Below, piece by piece: positions 9,001 to 13,122 of a stretch of DNA of 13,122 bases. A program made the position numbers and the translations under genes. Within the stretch, counting starts at the first letter, position 1. The number at the start of each line of letters is the position of its first letter. Source of the DNA: Campylobacterota bacterium (GTDB taxonomy: Bacteria; Campylobacterota; Campylobacteria; Campylobacterales; Sulfurovaceae). Under the pieces are notes generated by a model. It had not been told where the DNA came from, did not search any database, and saw only the letters and a list, made by a program, of their open reading frames with translations. The stretch spans positions 1 to 13,122 of the forward strand of contig JAHZJZ010000074.1 in assembly GCA_022600655.1 (NCBI GenBank), written 5' to 3'.

Positions 9001-10748
9001 GCCGTAATCACTCCACTGTTTTCAATCTCTGTAACTGCTATATCCATGGTTGTTGAGACCATATCACTATTGAGATTATGAAGCCTCTCCGCATTTACTT
9101 CCATACGATTTTCAGCATTAAGATAACTTTGAGTGTTTTCAATAACATCACTCTCTAAGAGCATATCATTTGATACAATGGTACTCGTATCATTAACCTG
9201 TTCTACAGCTTTAACCACATACATTTCACTGGCAATAATATTGCTATTGGTATTGGTCAAACTATTGGCTCTTTGCTCAATATTTTCAGCTTCTATATGA
9301 GCTTCTTGATTTTTTATAACCAATGCTTCAACACTCACATCCTCTGGAGCAAGAACAATACCGCTATTATCTACCTGCTCACTTTTAAGAGAAACACTTT
9401 GCAGTTGAGAGGCTATTTTCCCACTAGAGACAATCGAGGTTTTAGCTTTTAACATAACCTCTCCTCTAGCAATAATCTCTCCTTGATTATCAATACTATC
9501 ATTGGCATCAATGGTAACTTTAGCCTCATTAGCCTCTTCAACCACCGTCGTTATCTTCCCTAAGTTACTAACTCTATTTGCTTGAAGTTTGATATCTCCT
9601 TTTGAGAAGATAATCTCTTGATTTTCAATATCCTCTTTGGCTTTAATATCAACATTATGCTCTCCATAAACACTACCTACACTAACATGACCCTCTTTAG
9701 ACTCAATGTCAATACTTCCTTTAGCTACAGCTGATTCGATGTCAATATCGTTAGAATCAACCACAATATCATTTTGAGCATCTAGTAACTCTTCTACATT
9801 TAACTGCTGACTTTTTAGTTTGATATCACTTTCAGAAGTAGCTTTAGAGATGATAAGTTTACCATTAGTATCTACTCTAAAACCACCACTTCCTGCAATC
9901 ACATCTGCACCTAAATTAACTCCTGCTCCCCTACTACCTACCTCAATATCAATCTGATTGGCATACATCCCTCCATACACCGTAGCATCAATTACTTGAT
10001 TTCTATTAGATTTCGCATTACGTACTTTACCCGTTTCATAATCAACCTCTCCACTACCTGCTCTTAATTGAACTTTATCAGCTACCACATCTCCATCTAA
10101 ATATATCTCTTCTGACACCAAAGAGAGCATACCATCTCCACTTACACCTTCACCTTCAACCCTTATATCACCACCCTGTTGAGTTATAGAGCCAAGCCTA
10201 TCTCCTTGAAAATTTAACTCCCCTGTGGTGAGTGTTGCTTTTGGGGTATTAATAAACCCTCCTCCATTGACACTAATCCCATTAGGATTTGCCACAATTA
10301 CATCAGCACTTTTTCCTGCAACTTCAGTATATCCCTCTAGTTTACTTCGAGAAGTTCCTGTCACCTCATTAATAATCAAGCCCGCTGACTCATGGTTTGC
10401 TAAGTTTGCATTTCTCTCTATCTTTCCACCTAAGGTTGTATCAGTTCCTTCTGCAGAGTTATTTAAAATCAGCCCCTGCTCATCAACATTATAATTACTA
10501 AACCTATTGTGTGAAACCCCTCTATCATTTACCCGTCCAATGTTCACAACATCAACACCTTGTTCACTCTGTACTATATTGGTATTTACATTATTATTAT
10601 GACTATCAACAACCAGCCGTTGCTCTACATTTACAACAGTTTGTTCTTCTCTCTCTATATTAACCTTTAACCCTGCTCCATATAATGGCGATACTATAAA
10701 ACTGCTACTTATATATAATGCTATTATCTGTTTTACTTCTTGTCTCAT
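1..10748 (-). CDS. Giant TpsA exoprotein, filamentous haemagglutinin/CdiA-like (3' end outside window)
   Basis: Secreted partner of a two-partner secretion system, expected to form a long beta-helical filament on the cell surface and act as an adhesin or contact-dependent effector. The frame is open from ATG 10748 to base 3 (3,582 full codons, no stop seen), so the protein exceeds roughly 370 kDa and is incomplete at its C terminus. Order of parts: Sec signal peptide (residues 1 to about 25, hydrophobic 8-24); TPS domain (about 26-300; NRFSNYNV at 81-88, NPNGI at 154-158); FHA-1 beta-helix repeats (about 300-2880), with alternating hydrophobic residues and many N, S and D; IYAMNNMLLAG near 2885-2895, typical of the end of FHA-1 in this family; a less repetitive cysteine-bearing segment (about 2930-3300); a conserved pre-FHA-2 module (about 3415-3550); and FHA-2-like repeats from about 3559. 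Only four cysteine codons were seen, at 3013, 3018, 3182 and 3186. The ATG follows a GGGGGA stretch, 26 bases after the lipoprotein stop. Family assignment is firm. Whether it carries a C-terminal toxin cannot be seen here. Confidence 0.95.
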   Translation of the reverse strand, partial: MRQEVKQIIALYISSSFIVSPLYGAGLKVNIEREEQTVVNVEQRLVVDSHNNNVNTNIVQSEQGVDVVNIGRVNDRGVSHNRFSNYNVDEQGLILNNSAEGTDTTLGGKIERNANLANHESAGLIINEVTGTSRSKLEGYTEVAGKSADVIVANPNGISVNGGGFINTPKATLTTGELNFQGDRLGSITQQGGDIRVEGEGVSGDGMLSLVSEEIYLDGDVVADKVQLRAGSGEVDYETGKVRNAKSNRNQVIDATVYGGMYANQIDIEVGSRGAGVNLGADVIAGSGGFRVDTNGKLIISKATSESDIKLKSQQLNVEELLDAQNDIVVDSNDIDIESAVAKGSIDIESKEGHVSVGSVYGEHNVDIKAKEDIENQEIIFSKGDIKLQANRVSNLGKITTVVEEANEAKVTIDANDSIDNQGEIIARGEVMLKAKTSIVSSGKIASQLQSVSLKSEQVDNSGIVLAPEDVSVEALVIKNQEAHIEAENIEQRANSLTNTNSNIIASEMYVVKAVEQVNDTSTIVSNDMLLESDVIENTQSYLNAENRMEVNAERLHNLNSDMVSTTMDIAVTEIENSGVITATGTVDIQSDNLVNAKGVIQSKTLNINVDTVDNSNDGALVSSEDMQLNTSKLNNSNGGSIKAGGLANLVVSGMINNSDGTIASGDKLKIVNSHGDIDNSNGEIRSADTNEINTTSLNNSGGAIGGVGRVTLDISRELSGDNGEISGGGVTINTQTINSSGSKISSTDDILVYTSGDTQLDKSDIVAVNDINFTTNNLDLTQSSLVSTQQGVSLDVNNLSARAVTLQAKKDLTIDAKGEQLLDESRLSAENIRLKSEDRDISLKEAKLTADKLLDIKAKNIDNSQGSMYAGEHLDLGAKEDIIVTEANLSSADIMMLKAKNLKGDGSQIASKNSLDITIEEGIDVNNAYIEGNITNIKAKEIHANGTEMLTGDKLNIKSDNLEAKSSMIEAKGDVNLTIAKTFDQSNNALLLSQGRVDIETESFIHENNATLQSAKATMIKTSMLNNSHNSTISANNLTIVSPSIENVDGVLASLNIVDIRATTLNNTKGRIQAQSSLELDILEDINNTEGTIHGRSGVDVQAHTIKNELGLISSVKRVLLNLFSLEGDDGAIKAEGININTSTIDGSRADITSTDDIVLNVSEDIRLQESRVIAKEQLIVKAKESNLEGSSVASIENSVDVNVTRLSASGANFQAKEQLRIDTKRDQELNNTTVVAGDAILKSQMDNINLQASKVNIDNNFDISAKNIDMSQAKIYATNKITALADEDIMATEANLSSANDIKAQAVNFSANSASLVAKSDLNLSIANDIALNHSTIEANRAIVEASNIQANGGNLLINKTLDLSANDIKAQGSTIKSHGSVDIKANNSFDQSSNALLLSKGDVNIETKSFIHENNATLHGHSKVFIEVEGLKNSSSQILANNLDINSSVHIDNTKGVLHGEEHTEVKGKTLDNEEGVISGLKRVVLNLLNLSGDNGAIKGEGIAINADSIDAKSVAIESSDDITIITTGATRLEESQIVATNDINIDTGDTNLDKSLILSNTKSVSLENDMLSAKEATFQAKSNLGITGDDNQLLGNSKLLADNIDIESRAGKVVTDEAKLNANDTMHIKANALENVKGELYSHNLLKLEIENEIVNTHAKLSSQDEMHINAGEIDGDYSQLIVKGALGMTIDGLLKSDNAYIEAKRAEITTQTLQSHDSTLLTEDALIVQSDTMLANRSTIESKGIIDLMLVDKLDVSDHSKVIAVGQIDVNTQELINREGNISSISKVNMVVSKSLDNSDGAIHSNQELTLSGTADINNSRGAVHSGEGTTITANSLHNEEGVISSLKRVLLNLFNLDGDNGVIKGEGIAINSSTIDSKKASIESSDDITIKTTGATILEESQIVATNDINIDTGDTNLDKSLILSNEQKVTLESESLSAKVATFQAKTDLQIKGDNKQSIDNATLYANSITLGSRAGVLSTNGAKINAEDSLLIETQDYNNSGGKTYGTNGITIDISGIGKTSDAHFGTSNDIEIKGMGTLLMDKSELVSKRDFITTINHLTLANSYLEAQRTELNANALVFDNLSENIAQRDFIIEGDRFEHRNGELLVDNLSINSKDIVNKNGKLLALGKIDITTSNLDNNAGAIKANDTLTITSTGELSNQRNSLLHGDEKTIITANELSNDSSLISSVKNVILNLFNLKGDGGAINADSVELTTVNADSVNAKIDANKTLNLTVTGDANFASSMITSNEDINIDAKKLTFSDNSIVQTDSTILVTGDSLKLDSSDMEASTIAIDNQAFTNREGSLYSSNTLHLQTNNLDNSGGSIVSNNNLDIDVEEVVRNRDGGVMHGDEGVTVDAKSLSSESGGLISSIKSVILNLFDMKGSGGAVNAEKIEVATTTLNASGQKLESNTNLAITASSTANLSSSQLIANDAVTFKSGNANIGGTTLYSKNANVQLNSATLSAVGSHLQAKTNIAMSSGSTNLNGATLKGVNVTLRNGYLNLGSANIGASHNVDISSSSISQGAGQILANNHIRLYSGGLLTSNGGTIKANTIDIDARIFTHDAAAILASDYLNINIINELQQQNSSKIIARTMDISSNSHVMGDSTKIYASQHADVISDTLASNGGDISSGSTMKIDVKDFNNENGSFTTSSDNIDMRVANLLNNRGGEIYVNGDLTIDTKTVDNRYGTLTSGKVLDVTATSMLIDHSNFLGVSAVNLQGGVGTIDKDTQIISLGTLSIDSTEAISNAGLIVANDKADIVTANDFSNTGTISSKKSLNIKADDFYNNTGAYLKGGAGSSTITARGVLNNSGYMTSTDTLEVDAEKISNNGWTGASKQLTLNSEYLTNNETIFSASNMNLYVSDKLYNSAGSNIYAMNNMLLAGSSGLGKMDELTNYKANIESNGGNIILYAKKFYNKTDEVEIGTKTLSSTSMTLYHIGSNRFYDKVSHNIWDGSSYSLNYLPTARKNAENSVASQGKYYNEVVLNHSGDGVYEPMKIQGCDNNGCEINGIYYLNAEITRIKPTIYNDGKYRVQYKDRSSKASSLKKYVHEKDIKSEDIVKELEKYYQVGVTANYPNTPFENYALNITAYSKERKRIVTNIETEDYLIGSVPTQSSTLHAGGDLHIYTDSTENYLSRISANNIKFYGGEISNKSEILYRFNGQTGQYEYCYKECNSHFHNPDYKWAPLPEDEGGKTILSELPSSILASGSISGNLERVDNGEIKESYTISGSSTSNQIATPTTSNQSYTSISEGDTSVISRTIGSKTLGVIKANQSEVKTIHDGFTSSHRAGIVVNESIDKRDIGKLLNRTVKSVEQVNTKNIKNNPLLIGTKKAIGTVVAGTTIVLNAANPNLLNSAIQTPFTGLSPLALSIIEKAKEANPESFANHQALIRGEKDISKDYYKLFVSNPASSGPALQSNDFAGISDRFSSSTQLLVAMGYELENRTRRLGDGMVETRMVRDAVMTQTGKRFINGASSDKEQYENLMSSGANVAKELNLQIGTAPTASQLENLKEDIVWLVEEYVDGEKVLVPKVYFTQRTQERSVSGAVISADDIDLEVEGKVGNSGTI
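99..506 (-). other. Conserved pre-FHA-2 module of FhaB/CdiA-type exoproteins
   Basis: About residues 3415-3550. The order of motifs matches what is found before the second haemagglutinin repeat region in large FhaB/CdiA proteins: KLFVSNP (3416-3422), RLGDGMVETRMVRDAV (from 3461), TGKRFI, and EDIVWLVEEYVDGEKVLVPKVYF (D3528, W3531). From about residue 3559 the sequence returns to short strands (SGAVISADDIDLEVEG, then GNSGTI), which I read as the first FHA-2 repeat running off the left edge. Confidence 0.8.
849..1961 (-). other. Cysteine-bearing, less repetitive segment between FHA-1 and FHA-2
   Basis: About residues 2930-3300 of the exoprotein. The regular strand pattern breaks down here and the composition changes to more Y, K, P and E. 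It holds all the cysteines seen in the protein: C3013 and C3018 in GCDNNGC, and C3182 and C3186 in CYKECNSHFH, the latter followed by H3189 and H3191. A short beta-rich stretch with HAGGDLHIYTD lies between the two pairs. In CdiA proteins the receptor-binding and Tyr/Pro-rich regions occupy this position. Equivalence is inferred from position and composition, not from recognised sequence identity. Confidence 0.55.
4963..5030 (-). repeat. 68-base perfect direct repeat, copy 1
   Basis: This stretch is identical, base for base by eye, to 6067-6134. The offset is 1,104 bases (368 codons), so both copies are read in the same frame of the exoprotein. They encode a segment containing SQIVATNDINIDTGDTNL. 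The flanks continue as a similar but imperfect repeat on both sides. Confidence 0.9.
6067..6134 (-). repeat. 68-base perfect direct repeat, copy 2
   Basis: Partner of 4963-5030, at the same 1,104-base offset that separates two of the long-period modules (cores at 5106-5216 and 6210-6320). Perfect identity at the DNA level, including third codon positions, points to recent duplication or gene conversion between these two modules. Confidence 0.9.
9849..10673 (-). other. TPS secretion domain of the exoprotein (haemagglutination activity domain)
   Basis: This is the N-terminal module that the transporter recognises in TpsA proteins, about residues 26-300. Visible hallmarks are the sequence VSHNRFSNYNVDEQGLIL around residues 79-95, a glycine/asparagine-rich run ending in VANPNGISVNGGGFIN around residues 152-167, and later short strands such as EGEGVSGDGMLSLVSEEIYL. 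The NPNGI motif (154-158) is a classic conserved motif of this domain. The boundaries are estimated: the left one from the predicted signal-peptide end, the right one from where regular beta-helix repeats take over. Confidence 0.9.
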
Positions 10749-10757
10749 TGTTATTTT

Positions 10758-10764
10758 ATCCCCC
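10758..10764 (-). promoter_or_regulatory. Ribosome binding site of the exoprotein gene, atypical
   Basis: On the minus strand GGGGGAT lies about nine bases upstream of ATG 10748. It is G-rich rather than the usual AGGAGG, but no better site exists in the 26-base gap after the lipoprotein stop. The following signal peptide supports this ATG as the start. Confidence 0.55.
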
Positions 10765-10774
10765 ACTCTATTAA

Positions 10775-12583
10775 CTATTCTACATTAGATACAATATTTT
10801 CATATGCATCAAGGTTAAGATATTTTTTAATAAATTCTCCATTCTTTTCATAGTTTATTCCAGAAATAACTTTAGATTCAGTTAACATAAATTCAACTAG
10901 AGTAATATTTTTATTAGTATCAAAATACTTTAAAAGTATCTCACTATTTTCAATCTCTATAATAGTTCTACCTCCAAAACTCTTTTTCTGCCATTGAGCT
11001 ATCTCGTCTATTTTTTTAGCACTGGCTAAACTAAGAAGCTTATTATCTTCTATGCTACTGTTGAGTTCATAAATCTCAACGATACCACTATCTCCTTGAC
11101 TCACACCTATAATTTTGGCATAAGCTCCTCTATCTTTTCTACTCATAAACAAATCATTACTTAGTAAGGTACTAGCATCATCCATTAATGCACTCACTCC
11201 AATATTATGGCTATTATCAACATTGAAAAGATAGTTTTCTCCACTTTTATTATGGTATTTAAAACTCAACTCTTTAGCATCTATTGAAAAAAATTTATTT
11301 TTATTTTCTAATGAAAAGTTCACCCCTTCTCTGGAAAGGTAGTTTGAAATCAGTTCATTTTGTAATGTTTTCTCTTCTAAAAAAGAGACTTCTCCCATCC
11401 TACCATCGTCACATATATAGCTATATCCATGAAAAATAAACTCACTATCACAAACTAAAGATTCTCTCTTTAAACCACTATCTGAAAGTATCCAGTTAGC
11501 TGCAACCTCATCATCTACAAAACTTCTATACTCCATATTTAAATTATCATCTTCATCTACAAAAAAACGTTTATAAGCTTTATCTCCTCCATAGAAACCA
11601 ACCTTGTAATAGTTTGTCTGAAGCTTTTGATACGTTATTGATTCAGAGGTATACTCATTGTTTAACTGTGCATAAATAGCATTAAACGCCTCAGTATTAA
11701 TATAGCTCTTCTCTTGTTCTTTAGAAATAATCTCTCCAATACGAACAACCCCTTGATAAGAAGAAATAAAATAGCGTTTATCATCAGTCGTAATATTAAG
11801 TTCTATAACGGGATAATGTTTATAACGTATGCTTTTTTCCCATCTATTAGTATTTTCAATATCATCAACAGTAAAAAAACCTGAAACACTCTTAGCTCCT
11901 TGTAGAGACAATGTCATACCATCAATACTACAAACGATAGTAGGACTTTTGGAAAGATTATCATCTTCCAAAACTTCATCTTTTGCTTTTGATGTATAAC
12001 ATTGAGAATCATCGCCATCAATAATCTCATAAAGAACATGAGAATTTGTCTCTTTAAAATCATAGTGCACCGTATCATGAGTAAAAGTTGCTTCAGAGTC
12101 TTTTAACTTCTCTGTACCTATTGCTGTTGTATTTAGTTCATCAACAATTGACATCTCCTCTAAATTACTCTCTGTTATAGTTGTAATACGCTCCGTTCCA
12201 TCGGGACAACGTTCAGTTATTTTACTACCACTAAATGTTAATGAACATTCATCATGTTCTGATTTTTGATACCACCCATTTGTAGATAAAACAACCTTAT
12301 TATCAACACTATTTTTTTTACTTTCACCATTAAACAACAAATAATTATCTTCTATCAAATAACATAAATCATTACTACACTCTTCACTTAAAGTCATATA
12401 TTCAAATCCTATACGATTCTCATCAAACATATAATAATTATAAACTCTACTATTTAAAATCTCATAAGCATTCCCTTTAGGTTTTCCTCCTACTGAAGAA
12501 GTATCATCTTTTAAAAGTTCACTATCTGCACCACATCCTAAAAAAAGTAAACCTATTGAATTTATTAATATTCTTTTAAACAC
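10775..12583 (-). CDS. Putative TPS-associated lipoprotein, duplicated domain, family not recognised
   Basis: 602 residues from GTG 12583 to TAG 10775. An in-frame TAA lies five codons upstream of the GTG, and the first internal methionine is residue 52, so the GTG is the best start. The N terminus has positive charge (K3, R4), a hydrophobic stretch and LFLGC, making C17 a likely lipidated cysteine; F at -3 makes the lipobox imperfect. The mature part is acidic, rich in D, E, N, S and Y, with no membrane segment. Cysteines fall in pairs: 69/74, 113/126, 195/218 and 378/391. Two pairs have exactly 12 residues between them, and the second cysteine of three pairs precedes DG (CPDG, CSIDG, CDDG). 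The halves resemble each other: W104/C113/C126 against W364/C378/C391, and WEKS...VIEL (248-261) against WQKKS...IIEI (531-544). It lies directly upstream of the exoprotein gene with no visible terminator. I do not recognise the family. A role in surface retention, assembly or protection is inferred from position only. Confidence 0.85.
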   Translation of the reverse strand: MFKRILINSIGLLFLGCGADSELLKDDTSSVGGKPKGNAYEILNSRVYNYYMFDENRIGFEYMTLSEECSNDLCYLIEDNYLLFNGESKKNSVDNKVVLSTNGWYQKSEHDECSLTFSGSKITERCPDGTERITTITESNLEEMSIVDELNTTAIGTEKLKDSEATFTHDTVHYDFKETNSHVLYEIIDGDDSQCYTSKAKDEVLEDDNLSKSPTIVCSIDGMTLSLQGAKSVSGFFTVDDIENTNRWEKSIRYKHYPVIELNITTDDKRYFISSYQGVVRIGEIISKEQEKSYINTEAFNAIYAQLNNEYTSESITYQKLQTNYYKVGFYGGDKAYKRFFVDEDDNLNMEYRSFVDDEVAANWILSDSGLKRESLVCDSEFIFHGYSYICDDGRMGEVSFLEEKTLQNELISNYLSREGVNFSLENKNKFFSIDAKELSFKYHNKSGENYLFNVDNSHNIGVSALMDDASTLLSNDLFMSRKDRGAYAKIIGVSQGDSGIVEIYELNSSIEDNKLLSLASAKKIDEIAQWQKKSFGGRTIIEIENSEILLKYFDTNKNITLVEFMLTESKVISGINYEKNGEFIKKYLNLDAYENIVSNVE

Positions 12584-12590
12584 TATTTTT

Positions 12591-12597
12591 TCCCTTT
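12591..12597 (-). promoter_or_regulatory. Ribosome binding site deciding the GTG start of the lipoprotein gene
   Basis: Minus-strand AAAGGGA sits seven bases upstream of GTG 12583. It is a reasonable Shine-Dalgarno match at normal spacing, and together with the in-frame stop just upstream and the signal-peptide sequence just downstream it supports GTG as the start. Confidence 0.7.
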
Positions 12598-12674
12598 AGT
12601 TATAAAATAAGATAGATCGTATCCTATTTATTCTAATATTTACTTTCTTTTCGATAAGATTAAAGTATTATTTT

Positions 12675-12680
12675 TATAAT
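12675..12680 (+). promoter_or_regulatory. Likely -10 element of the transporter gene
   Basis: TATAAT, a perfect sigma-70 -10 hexamer preceded by a T run. No good TTGACA lies 16-19 bases upstream; TTCGAT at 12650-12655 is the closest, with 19-base spacing. Campylobacterota promoters often lack a clear -35, which would fit. Transcription would begin near 12687, leaving a leader of only about 13 bases that starts at the ribosome binding site. Confidence 0.5.
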
Positions 12681-12686
12681 CTAAAC

Positions 12687-12693
12687 AAAAGGT
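12687..12693 (+). promoter_or_regulatory. Ribosome binding site of the transporter gene
   Basis: AAAAGGT lies six bases before GTG 12700. An earlier GTG (12692-12694) in the same region is followed at once by TTT TAG and cannot be the start, so the GTG at 12700, followed by a signal-peptide sequence, is chosen. Confidence 0.65.
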
Positions 12694-12699
12694 GTTTTA

Positions 12700-13122
12700 G
12701 TGCGTTATTTTTTTATACTTTTACTCACAAAGATATCACTATTTGCGGTATCTCAAGGCGATTTAGAGAAAATTGAAGAGCGTAATAAAAACATCTTATT
12801 TCAAGATAAAGAGAGGCACGAATTTGAACTTAATAATAGGGAAAATATTCCTCAAAGTGAAGAGATAAAAGTACTTGAAATAGAAGATGAAGAAAAGTTA
12901 TCAAAGCAGAGTTGTTTTGAAATTAAGAAATTTATTTTTCATAATAATATAGCTTTAGATGATGATACATTTAGTTTTATTAAATCTGAATATCAAGGTA
13001 AATGTTTAACGTCAAAACACCTTAAAAATATTCTCAATAAAATTAATAATGAGTATATTCAAAAAGGCTATATCACGTCAAAAGCTTATCTTAAAGACCA
13101 AGACCTTTCATCTAAAATTTTA
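12700..13122 (+). CDS. TpsB outer-membrane transporter, FhaC/ShlB/HecB type (N-terminal part only)
   Basis: First 141 residues of the pore-forming partner that exports the exoprotein across the outer membrane; the barrel lies beyond the right edge. Residues 1 to about 16 form a Sec signal peptide (MRYFFILLLTKISLFA). Residues about 20-68 are a charged, mostly helical stretch rich in E and K, in the place of the plug helix H1 and its linker in FhaC. From C72 the first POTRA domain begins: CFEIKKFIF (72-80), GKCLTSKHL (100-108), then YIQKGYITSKAYLKDQDL (119-136). The cysteine pair C72/C102 and the GYITSKAYLxDQDLS stretch are characteristic of TpsB POTRA1. The start is GTG, supported by the upstream AAAAGGT and the signal peptide. 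It is transcribed away from the lipoprotein and exoprotein genes, which is less usual than a tpsB-tpsA operon. Its partner is most likely the adjacent exoprotein. Confidence 0.93.
   Translation, partial: MRYFFILLLTKISLFAVSQGDLEKIEERNKNILFQDKERHEFELNNRENIPQSEEIKVLEIEDEEKLSKQSCFEIKKFIFHNNIALDDDTFSFIKSEYQGKCLTSKHLKNILNKINNEYIQKGYITSKAYLKDQDLSSKIL

Larger units (their letters stand above)
12584..12699. promoter_or_regulatory. Divergent intergenic region between lipoprotein-exoprotein and transporter genes
   Basis: These 116 very AT-rich bases separate two GTG start codons that face away from each other, so they must carry the promoters of both transcription units unless one is read from elsewhere. 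On the plus strand a perfect TATAAT is visible (12675-12680). On the minus strand the best -10-like hexamer I see is TACGAT (12616-12621), which is weak, and no convincing -35 accompanies it. I found no clear palindromic operator by eye. A shared regulator binding here could co-ordinate exoprotein and transporter synthesis, but this is inference. Confidence 0.6.

Noticed and set aside
10760..10764. G5 tract at the exoprotein ribosome binding site, considered as a phase-variable homopolymer
   Set aside because: Five bases is too short for slippage-driven variation; the tract more simply serves as the Shine-Dalgarno sequence.
10749..10774. Possible terminator or promoter between the lipoprotein and exoprotein genes
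   Set aside because: The 26-base gap has no stem-loop with a T run and no room for a promoter with leader; read-through in one transcript is simpler.
1..13122. tRNA, rRNA, riboswitch, insertion sequence or attachment site
   Set aside because: Nearly every base lies in one of three coding frames, and the single intergenic region of 116 bases shows no structured RNA or inverted terminal repeats by eye.

Overview
The window holds one two-partner secretion (TPS, type Vb) locus and nothing else recognisable. From left to right it contains three things. A giant filamentous-haemagglutinin/CdiA-type exoprotein gene (TpsA) lies on the minus strand and runs off the left edge (1-10748). A lipoprotein gene of unknown family is on the minus strand directly upstream of it (10775-12583). 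The start of the outer-membrane transporter gene (TpsB, FhaC/ShlB type) is on the plus strand and runs off the right edge (12700-13122). The two minus-strand genes are 26 bases apart and probably form one transcription unit. The transporter gene is divergent, and the 116 bases between the two GTG start codons (12584-12699) are the only real intergenic space and should hold both promoters. There is no gene-free stretch over 300 bases.

The exoprotein frame was read codon by codon by eye from ATG 10748 to base 3, with no in-frame stop: 3,582 complete codons, and the C terminus is still missing. Its order follows long FhaB/CdiA proteins: signal peptide; TPS secretion domain with the NPNGI motif; a very long beta-helix repeat region (FHA-1) of about 2,600 residues; a cysteine-containing segment with fewer repeats; a conserved pre-FHA-2 module (RLGDG and DIVWLV motifs); and the beginning of FHA-2 repeats at the left edge. 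Within FHA-1 sits a second-order repeat of roughly 350-410 residues. Two of its copies share a perfect 68-base block.

The lipoprotein (602 aa) is the least explained gene. It has a GTG start, a lipobox-like N terminus and two halves that look like a diverged tandem duplication, with matching cysteine pairs followed by DG. Its position between the two TPS genes suggests a role with the exoprotein, such as surface retention, assembly or protection, but this is inference.

Expected working: the exoprotein crosses the inner membrane by Sec, its TPS domain is recognised by the POTRA domains of TpsB, and it is threaded through the TpsB barrel to the surface. The lipoprotein would sit in the inner or outer membrane.

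The DNA is strongly AT-rich, with many ATA and AGA codons, and encodes a Gram-negative outer-membrane system. This fits an AT-rich proteobacterium-like lineage, with Campylobacterota (Arcobacter/Sulfurimonas-like) my best guess. No marker gene in the window proves that.
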